The position numbers were made by a program, and so were the translations under genes. The notes below the pieces were generated by a model. That model was not told where the DNA came from. It saw nothing but the letters and a program-made list of their open reading frames with translations, and made no database searches. Of a stretch of DNA of 64,000 bases, positions 56,417 to 64,000 are shown in pieces. The stretch comes from Blasia pusilla (taxonomy: Eukaryota > Marchantiophyta > Marchantiopsida > Blasiales). Location: positions 41,106,001 through 41,170,000 of the forward strand of contig CM114271.1 in assembly GCA_050084515.1 (NCBI GenBank). The letters run 5' to 3'. Within the stretch, counting starts at the first letter, position 1; each line of letters starts with the position of its first letter.

Positions 56417-57173
56417 TGTCGTGCGCATACATATCGCTACACAACATACATCGCTAGTCACATCTACACCACACAACGCCGATCTTCCCCACACACGGGT
56501 CGATCCACACATGTACAAAAATCAACTCATACATATACATGGAGATCACACAACAAAAATAAAGAGTAGTAAAAATGGCACACCCGGCCTAAAACTCCAC
56601 TCCTCAATCTACATCGACATATCGAGCCTCGTCCACCCTGTGCTATCAAGGCATCCGGACGCTATCACTCTAGTCCTATCTCACACACATACAAGAGAGG
56701 TGCTCCAATAGCCCAACATGAGAAAGATGGCTTAGGAAAGCCACCTTCCTCTCTTATATAGGGTTGGGAAGAGCCAAAAGGCTCTTCCCCTAAAAATAGC
56801 CCTCCCCTTGGTAACCTACGCGCACAGGTTACCAGGGGCGGGTGACCTGGTCAACAAGTCACCCGGCTGTGAAAGACCTCAACATGAAAGTTGACAGAAA
56901 TGACGTTCTTGACACAATGGACCTATCCTCAACCTCGTCCGACACCGTGGGACAAAGTTACACTCAAGATAGTCCGCTAGCTCCTATGCCCTATCCACGA
57001 TAGATCTCGGCCTATCGGCTACTCAGATGTGACAGCTGTCGTGCGCATACATGTCGCTACACAACATACATCGCTGGTCACATCTACACCACATAACACC
57101 GATCTTCCCCACATACGGGTCGATCCACACATGTACAAAAATTAACTCATGCATATACATGGAGATCACACAA
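56417..57173 (-). repeat. B-A-B terminal region of copy A4 (split direct repeat arrangement)
   Basis: Segment B occurs twice in direct orientation (56417-56553 and 57037-57173, 137 bp each, nearly identical), flanking segment A (56554-57034), which matches 41038-41470. On the minus strand the order after the polypurine tract CTAGGGGGGCGA is B, GC, A, B. A begins TGTCACATC and each B ends GCGCACGACA. An ordinary LTR would not give this order. Confidence 0.8.
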
Positions 57174-57245
57174 TCGCCCCCCTAGTTGGCAGTTGGATCC
57201 CCCCAACTCCAGATAGAAAATATCACATCTCTCTAACATGACCTA

Positions 57246-57395
57246 CTACCCTATACACCTCTCGGACACATCCATCGTCCTGTGGGAACCACATCAAGAG
57301 GGGGGATCAAACATGACATATGCCACCCTTGAGAACAACCATCACATACCAATATGGTGGCTGCACCCCTCGCAGATCCGCACAACATACACCTC
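57246..57395 (-). pseudogene. PHD finger at the C-terminus of the family A integrase
   Basis: The frame continues from the integrase C-terminal region (VWKDHVRNCAPCHLLNVDG) into CMLCGSARG, TILVCDGCSQGWHMSCL and RWMCPRG, then a stop. This is the C4-H-C3 pattern of a PHD finger: two CX2C pairs, His, Cys, and a final pair in which the last Cys is Gly in this copy, a one-base change. PHD fingers of this type bind histone H3 tails. Position and role parallel the chromodomain of chromoviruses, which suggests target-site recognition. The degraded copy at about 17095-17215 shows that it is a family feature. Confidence 0.85.
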
Positions 57396-57429
57396 AATCC
57401 TGCAGGTACCACTGCCAAGCTCGGATCCA

Positions 57430-58562
57430 CCGTCCCATCTACGTTCAAAAGATGACATGGTGCACAATTGCGCACATGATCCTTCCAAACCATACCATCC
57501 CGTCCCTCCAACATGAGGACTCCGGTCGGTAATACCTCGCGCACACGTAGGATCGTCCGCCCTGAGTGACATATAGCGTCGTGGGTGCCGCCTGCTATAA
57601 ATACACGTAATCTCCAAGATGAAACCTCATAATCCCTGGACGATAACCTCCTCCACGAATGGTCGCGTACCTCAATGTATCTCTATGATGGGCAATAGCT
57701 AAGTTCTCAAGGCCATAGGCATTACTCTACGAAAAACCTCCGCCCTCTGAGAACATGCTTGTACCCACATATCTGGATCATCAAGATCTAACACCTCCGC
57801 CATGTCATGTCGAATTGCTGCTGGTAAATCAGGCTCTCTCCCAAAGAGCAAAAAGTATGGTGAAAATGATGCCAAGGATGCCTGCCGACTAAAACGATAA
57901 CCCATAGCCAACCATGGCAACTATAGGTCCCACTCCCTCAACTCTCCCCGCTGCAAGCCATACTTGCGCAATCCTCTCTTCACCGTCTGTACCACTCTCT
58001 CCGCCAACCCATCCGCCTTAGGATGATCTCTGGACGTGGTGCAGTGATCTATCAGCGCCTGATCATACAAGGCCTGAAACTCTCCCCTGAACTCGATACC
58101 CTGGTCAGTCAACACCTTCGTCGGTGCACCAAAGTGACTAAGCACACGATCTAGAAACGTATAAGTTGTTCCCTTGCTCGCCTTTTCTGGTAGTGCCACC
58201 AACTCTATCCACTTGGAGAAATGCTCCACCATGACCAACACGTACATATGATGACGCCCCATCAATGGCAAAGGTCCCGCAAAGTCTAAACTCCACCGAT
58301 AACTTAAACCCATAATCGGAAAAGGATGTAATTGCGGAGTGGGAGCATTGAAGGATGCTCGCACTCTGTCACATACCATACATCTGGCCACAAATTGCTG
58401 TATCCCAGTATGCATGCCGCGCCACCAATACTGAACATGGATTAAGCTGTAACTACGCTTTACTCCAAAATGTCCCAACTCCTCATGGGCATGTCGCACT
58501 ACACGTGCTTGCTCGGAAGGATGAGGTACCACTCGTATCCTACCATCTTCCCATACCCGCAA
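57430..58562 (-). pseudogene. Integrase of copy A4
   Basis: Zinc finger HAHEELGHFGVKRSYSL and ARCMVCDRVRASF (HHCC), core with WSLDFAGPLPL (D), KVLTDQGIEFRGEF (D) and PKADGLAERVVQTVKRGL (E), then PWLAMGYRFSRQASLASFSP and LLFGREPDLPAAIR. One in-frame stop at 57921-57923 and frame changes after about 57699. It inserts element DNA into the genome. Confidence 0.88.
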
Positions 58563-58616
58563 AATGTGAGTCCCCTCCCACCTGAACCTCCTGGCTCTCT
58601 GAAGGATCCGATCCCG

Positions 58617-59377
58617 CTACCTAGCACTCAATGTACTCGCTATGACGCGAGTGCGCAAGAACTCCACAACCTCCACGTCGTCATGGATATCACGACCACC
58701 TGTCGCCTCCTCACTAACCTCCGGATCGAAAGACTCATCATCCAACCCCACCACTGGAGTCATCACCTGTGGTTGACCTGCCATAGTCAACCAACAAAGA
58801 TAGGCAGATACATGCCAATCGGGCACCATCTCCTCATCACTCTCTCCGTGCCATTGAGCTCCTCTGCCGTCTCTCTGACTCGAACATGGGTTATGACTAA
58901 ACCCATCCGCATCTTGGTTCAGCCAACCTGGCCTATGAAACACCTCAAACTCATACTCCTGTAGTAATAGAGCCCACCTGGCAAGCTTTCCCGTAAGCTT
59001 GTCGGACTCCATCAACCACCTCAACGGCTGATGATCAATGATAAGTGTGAAAGGGTTTCCGAATAAATAGCATCTGAAATGTGCCATGGCCACACTCCAG
59101 CCAACCACTCTCCCTTGTAGGAGATGTACTTCGCCTCTGCAATGTTGTTCGATCGGCTTGCGTAAGCCACAACGAACTCCCTCTCCTCGTCATCCCTCTG
59201 AGTAAGCAGTGCTCCTAGACCCAACATGCTCCAATCTGTATGTAAATGGAATGGGCGACCCCTGACCGGTCTCTGTAAAATTGGCGAGGACGTCAACCTG
59301 TCCTTGAGCTCCTGAAATGCTCGCTCATGATCATCTCCCCACAACCAAACCTGATCAAGTCTCGTCAACAAGGTCAA
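58617..59377 (-). pseudogene. RNase H and connector of copy A4
   Basis: PFHLHTDWSMLGLGALLTQR (D), YASRSNNIAEAKYISYKGE (E), and DHQPLRWLMESDKLTGKLAR with WLNQDADGFSHNP in a second frame that overlaps the first. The acidic connector with VSEEATGGRDIHDDVEV follows. One frameshift at about 59050. Confidence 0.8.
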
Positions 59378-59476
59378 AGACTTTGCGATCGCACTAAAAC
59401 TCTTGACATACCGTCGATAGAAGTTCGCCAGTCCAAGAAATGCTCAGACTCGACTCACATCTGTAGGGTGTGGAAT

Positions 59477-60323
59477 CTACGCAATAGCCTCTACCTTCGT
59501 CTGCTGAACGCCTAACCTACTCGGGTATATGGTGTGTCCCAAATACTCAATTTTCTCCTGAAAGAATCTGCACTTGCCTGGATGTAACTTCAGTCCATGT
59601 AACTGCAATCTCCGAAATACCTCCTCCACGTGTATCATGCTCCTCAACCGTGGAACTGAAGATAAGAATATCATCTATGTAACATTGTACAAACTCCAAG
59701 CCAGCTAGAATTCTATCCATCACTCTCTAAAACTCTGCATGCGCGTTCTTCAACCCAAATGGTAAGAACCGCCATTGATACAAGCAATTTCTCCCGAACC
59801 AATCTATCCCCTAGAATGCTGTCTTCTCCCTGTCCTCCAACCTAATAGGAAGGTGATGATAGCCAACACGGAGATCTAAAGTACTGAAGATCTTCGCATG
59901 CCCTACTGCATCAAAGATCTCCTCAGGAGTAGGCATGGCGTACCGATGTGACCTCGTCTATCAGTTGATAGGACGGTAATCTCCACACATCCGCCTATCT
60001 GTCTAATTGCCATACATATCCTTCTTCGCCGGCATGACTGTGGCAGATGCATACTCCCCATGTGATAACTCCACAAGTCCTGCCTCCAACAAGTCCTGAC
60101 TCTTGCTCTGAATCAAGGCTCGCTCCATATCCGAATACATGTAGGGACGACCAAAGATCGGCGTATCACTAGCCAACTCAATCCGTATCCTGGGACCCTT
60201 CAGCGTACCCAAGTCTCTCATACTGAAGGAAAAACAACTGACATGCCCTCTCAAAAACCTATGAGCTCGCCGTCGCTCTCCTCCTATCAACTTGAGACCT
60301 ATCACAGGCTCCCAAGTCTCCAT
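59477..60323 (-). pseudogene. Reverse transcriptase of copy A4
   Basis: N-terminal part at 60003-60323 with RIELASDTPIFGRPYMYSDM and EAGLVELSHGEYASATVM. The middle is frame-broken. YIDDILIFS lies at about 59650-59675, and the thumb has LKLHPGKCRFFQEKIEYLGH. It is collinear with copies A1, A3 and A7. Confidence 0.8.
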
Positions 60324-60477
60324 CGCGACCTCATTCTGAGAGGACCCAACCTCCGGCTTTGGTTGCTATATAGCAACCCTAGCCACCTCCACAAGAACCA
60401 CTCCACTTTAACCTCCTACACCATGCTCCGCATCTGAAAAATGAACATGTTCTACTCTAGCCGCCTTCGCACTCTGC

Positions 60478-60790
60478 TCAAACGACGTCCCAGGAAGTCC
60501 ATGGGTGCCTATCTCTCCTCGTCTCGCCCCCAGCCAATGCCTGTATAGACCCTGTACGCAATGGTCCAACTCGTGGACATGACGACATAGATGACACTCG
60601 CATCCATCTTTGCTCAGCCATACCTAGGCTGACTATCCATGTGAGACAGTTGAGGTCCATCGCCTGTCCCAACACCTGTCTCCAGGATGCCTCAGTCATC
60701 CCTGGCACCGCCGTAGTATCGGTAGCGAACCCCATGGCGCGCTCGCGCTCATCTACTGTAGGCTCCTCCAATGCGCCGGTCACCTCCACG
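60478..60790 (-). pseudogene. C-terminal end of the DNMT3-like methyltransferase, copy A4
   Basis: The frame shows VDERERAMGFATDTTAVPGM, then TEASWRQVLGQAMDLNCLTW. This corresponds to the C-terminal DNMT3 pattern ER..GFP..YTDVSNM, R..LGRSW.V (motifs IX-X). Here it is physically linked to RT, integrase and the PHD finger of the same copy. Catalytic motifs lie beyond the truncation at 60790. Confidence 0.8.
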
Positions 60791-60989
60791 TGGTGGAAGG
60801 CAAGGCAAGGACAAGGAAGAAACGTAAAATTGCGTAAGATGGAGGCAAGTAAGAGGAATGAGAAAGAAGGGGAAGGTGGGGCCTACATGGATAAGTCCTT
60901 CCAAAGGACGGACGTATGCCCGCGAACACGGACTTTGTCCATATGCAACCTTGTAGATTAAGGAAACCTATATATCATGGGGCATCCTT

Positions 60990-61280
60990 TCCAACTGCAC
61001 TTGGATTAGAGTATGTTGGGCTTGGAGTTGTGCTTATCCAGCATAATGATGAGGGTAGGGAGTTTGTGGTGGCTTACGCTAGTTGCTCAAACAGCGCTGT
61101 AAATGCAAAGTAAAACTCGTATGAGTGTGAGTGTATGGTTGCAATATGGGTTGATTCACATTTCAAGTGTTATTTATTCAAAAACCCTTTACTCTCATCA
61201 CAAATCACCAACCACTTAAGTGATTCATGGAATCCGACAAGCTTCTAGGAAAGTTTGGCAGTTGGGCTCTATTATTACAA
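60990..61280 (+). pseudogene. RNase H fragment of copy A8
   Basis: The plus-strand frame has EYVGLGVVLIQHNDEGREFV, VAYASCSNSAVNAK, then YECEC and SDKLLGKFGSWALLLQ, collinear with 7885-8165 of copy A3. It ends at about 61280. The next element sequence in the same copy resumes at 48820, about 33 bp further along the family consensus. Confidence 0.8.
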
Positions 61281-61284
61281 TAGA

Positions 61285-62000
61285 TGCAATGCAAAAGTAT
61301 CTCATCCCTCACCCCTCTCCATAGGTCTTGCTCTAGCATTTCGTGCCATACGTGGACAATATGGGCCTCTATGACCCCCTCAATGTCTCTCACCAATCAA
61401 TGTAGGGGAGTAAATGCCTCTTGCAAATTCTTTCCTATCGGCCTATGAAAGTCGTGTATACTCCATTACTTCTTTCTCTCTATCCCTAGATAAAGAAAGT
61501 AACTACAGGGTTGAACCTCACACAAATTCTACTAGACGACACGCACAACTGTTCTAGTCTAAGTCATCCCTCCAAGACAAGTGGTAGAGGAAATACCCTC
61601 CCCTAGCTCCTCCTCATCTGAAAGCGGCTCAATCCATGACACATAGTGTGGATCATAATAGAGTTTCTAGCCTCAATCTTATGCATCAATCTGATGGAAA
61701 ATTGATGGTAATTGTTAATGGATGCCCCCTCTAGGTGTTGGAACATACTGATTCATATGCATGTTGTGAAAAGATTGAAGTCTCTGGAGTTCCCACCCCT
61801 CTATGAGTCACACAAACTCCTTAACTTCACTATGAAGTCATGCAACTTAAAGGTATCCACAAACCCTTAAAACCTACCAAGTGCTTTGCCGTGGTCGTCC
61901 ATCTCATACGTTCAAGTGATGACACCACTCAATGTGTGAGATGATGCACTAACAAACTCCCCCTCTAAGACCTCTCTCTTGTCCATAGAAGACACGAGAA
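61285..62000 (-). pseudogene. Gag N-terminal and capsid part of copy A7
   Basis: Capsid block GVIEAHIVHVWHEMLEQDL (61205-61396 frame) and upstream blocks matching 4310-4960 of copy A1. Its lower end joins precisely the gag remainder ending at 48815. Confidence 0.7.
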
Positions 62001-64000
62001 GGAGATCAGGACCATGGTTGCATGGAAACGAACATGTCCGTCCATAAGATGGACATGCCTAACGGATTTCCTGCCCAAGTTTTTTTGGTACCTTGGTGGC
62101 CTGCGTAGGCTCAAGACCTGTGAACGGATGCAGGCTTAGCTAGATTAAGAGAGGCAAGCAAGAATGGGCTCACACGTAGCCCGCACCGGCCCGCCCCAAG
62201 CCCGCATTGGGCCACATTAGGCCTGCACATGGCACGATGGACCATTATAGGATGGGCTCAAGGCCCGCAGCCATGCCCATGGCAGGCCTTGAATAATTCA
62301 ATGCAAGATATTTGAGGCACGTCAGCTCTAAATGCACAATTTACACTGTAACATTTCTTGTCTTAGAATCTTTCACTTTCATCTGCATCTCAACCAGCAT
62401 TTCTATCTCAATCATTCAACCATGATGCAATCCCATAGTGTAGATGTGGAGTTGTGTGCAGAGTTGTGGTGTAAGCACCACACAACCTACATCTATTTTT
62501 CCTCAAGTCTAAATCAAACTTTTGACACTTGGAGTGAAGCCCCATCTATGTCCCTCATGTGCCAATTTCCGTCCTCTGAGATTAGCTTGATGCAAGAGAC
62601 CATCGAGGTCCCATTGCCCAACTTGAATTTCACCGTCTATTAGACATCGTGCTAGATGCACAAAAAGAGAATTGATGCTCCAATGATCCTCAAAGTAAGT
62701 TAATCCAAAAAGAGATGGCTGGCGGAGGCCATCTGGCATTATATTATTATATTATTACAAACACGTGGAATGGCCACATGAGCTAGCACCCACCCAAATG
62801 CAATTACAAAGCTAAATTTGCCCAAATAAGGAACTCTTGAATAGGAGAAAGATGGAGTCCCGAGCACTCCAAAACATAATATCCTGTAGTGTCATGACTA
62901 TTATCTCACCTTCTATTGGATAACGTGCAAGCTGCACACAAAGGGAGGTGATGTTCAAACCACACTCATTATGTGTTGAAATTATTCCCAAGTGTGATAA
63001 GAAATTCATAGTAGCAATCCCCATCAACAAATGATGTCTCTTTATCATACATGCCAAACAGTTGACCCGTGAAGAATTCATGATGGCAAACCTACAGTTA
63101 AAATTGTGCTCCAAGTTTAGCTGAATTCCAGCAGGTTTATTATAATGCTCGTCAAAATCGCCTTGAGAAGACTCGTTCCGGAATCTGTGAGAGGCTGCGT
63201 TTATAGCTCAACCCATAGATCTTCTGCCTACTGAGTGTTTTCACTAAAATACCTAAGGTACAATTGGAACCTAGAATCCAAGAATCGTGGAGGAACCCTT
63301 AGTCCTGCAAGAAATCCATGCAAAGATTCTTCAGCTCAGATGATTCTGCATATGAATGACCTCTTTGCAGAGAGAATAGTCGAAGCCTCTGGAAGGATCT
63401 CAAGCTCAAATTTTCTATGGGGAGACTTGGTTTTAGCAGAGCCGTTCCTTCTAGCTTTGTAGCTGTGAAATTCCTTTCATATTGTGGAAAATCTCATATG
63501 GCTACAGCTGACTCCACCAATTGCTGCACAAATTCAACAGGGCCATGATTAGAACCTGTCTGTAAAGTGACAAATGAATATCTGAAGAAAGGCAGAAGAA
63601 AACTGACTTTCAAATTTGTAAAAGTCTACTCTGCAATGGAGTGTTAAGACCTGCATGATGATCCCACTTTGTGGGTGTCATTGATTCCATGCACTTCAAA
63701 GCCTTCTGTTGTATAGAATTGTATTTGGATATGATCGTTCATAAGACTATATTGACGTATGATCCTGCAGCAGGCTGTACGCGATGGAGAAGCAAACACA
63801 ACTGTATCAGTTGGAGTAAGGAATTTATATCATTTTTTGTCACAGCAACCTTTGAAACTCAGAAGGTTTCATATAGCTCACCAATTGGAGGTGATAATCT
63901 TTCAACCAAAAGGAGATGCTATGTTACCTCAGAAGGAGCAACTAGTCCTTGGCTCTGCAGTAGTGTTGTCAAACCTTATCTGATTCAAAGTGCTTCCCTG
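62001..64000. other. Unassigned region
   Basis: A GC-rich stretch with GGCCCG/CGGGCC-type short palindromes at 62180-62290, then AT-richer DNA. Two minus-strand frames (62509-62739, 62812-63114) share a related segment (SLFVHLARCLIDGEI and SLCVQLARYPIEGEI), reflecting a diverged direct duplication of about 75 bp at about 62630 and 62908. I do not recognise a gene. Confidence 0.35.

Larger units (their letters stand above)
57174..60790 (-). mobile_element. Family A retroelement, copy A4 (best-preserved 3' half)
   Basis: Minus strand: C-terminal end of the methyltransferase (60790-60478), RT (about 60323-59477), RNase H (59377-58617), connector, integrase (58562 to about 57430), PHD finger (about 57395-57246), then polypurine tract and B-A-B end. 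It is truncated at 60790, so gag, protease and most of the methyltransferase are missing. It is the least mutated copy for integrase and PHD. Confidence 0.85.

Noticed and set aside
57246-57395. Reading the integrase tail as a chromodomain or Gag-type zinc knuckle
   Set aside because: Spacing is CX2C...CX2C...H...C...C with WH and a W before the final pair, which fits PHD and not CX2CX4HX4C. Chromodomain aromatic residues are absent.
62180-62290. Possible functional GC-rich palindromic site
   Set aside because: Short GGCCCG/CGGGCC motifs recur but without constant spacing or defined borders. Not enough to call an element.
1-64000. tRNA, rRNA, CRISPR arrays or bacterial-type operons
   Set aside because: No tRNA cloverleaf, rRNA core sequence or regularly spaced direct repeats were seen. 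The gene content is that of a plant nuclear genome.

Overview
This looks like plant nuclear DNA from a large, repeat-rich genome. The plant signs are a Ty3 chromovirus with a tRNA-iMet type primer-binding site, CACTA-type termini close to CACTACAAGAAA, a MULE transposase with SWIM finger and spliced introns, and TTTAGGG-like motifs. I cannot fix the lineage. A DNMT3-type methyltransferase in canonical motif order leans away from flowering plants, but it is element-borne, so this is weak evidence. I see no clearly intact host gene; almost everything recognisable is a nested, rearranged or decayed mobile element.

The dominant component is one unusual Ty3-like family, here called family A, present as at least eight fragments. 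Pieced together from several copies, its gene order is gag (CCHC knuckle), aspartic protease (DSGA), a DNMT3-like cytosine-5 methyltransferase, reverse transcriptase (YIDD), RNase H, DDE integrase, and a C-terminal PHD finger in place of a chromodomain. The methyltransferase is visible in three copies (1110-2291, about 45830-46790, 60478-60790). The PHD finger is visible in two (57246-57395, and degraded at about 17095-17210). The ends are also odd: a segment of about 0.5 kb (A) starts the element, and at one 3' end (56417-57173) a 137-bp segment (B) occurs as B-A-B, resembling split direct repeats rather than ordinary LTRs.

Layout. 1-7275: minus-strand family A copy A1, with gag, protease, methyltransferase and RT, abutting a plus-strand A-B end at 1-191. 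7275-17561: plus-strand copy A3, interrupted inside integrase by a complete minus-strand chromovirus, element B (8876-16246, LTRs of about 1 kb, chromodomain). 17.6-23.8 kb: intergenic DNA with a GC-rich stretch and a degenerate repeat carrying a 35-bp palindromic core. 23.8-26.6 kb: MULE transposase pseudogene. 28.5-30.6 kb: BED-finger-like pseudogene. 31-37 kb: mostly unassigned, with a 32-bp perfect palindrome. 37.2-42.1 kb: a 629-bp direct duplication enclosing a truncated family A gag/leader, a non-LTR-type RT tail and a terminal segment. 43.1-43.9 kb: a promoter-like region and a small two-repeat protein. 44-62 kb: a complex of family A copies in which a 12.5-kb block (48820-61280) with circularly permuted ends splits a gag gene, and a CACTA insertion has been partly inverted. 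62-64 kb: unassigned.

Element B carries an ordinary self-contained gag-pol set. Family A combines retrotransposition functions with a DNA methylating enzyme and a histone-reading finger, which suggests (inference) an element able to act on the chromatin or methylation state of its own DNA or target site. All copies here are broken by stops, frameshifts or truncation.
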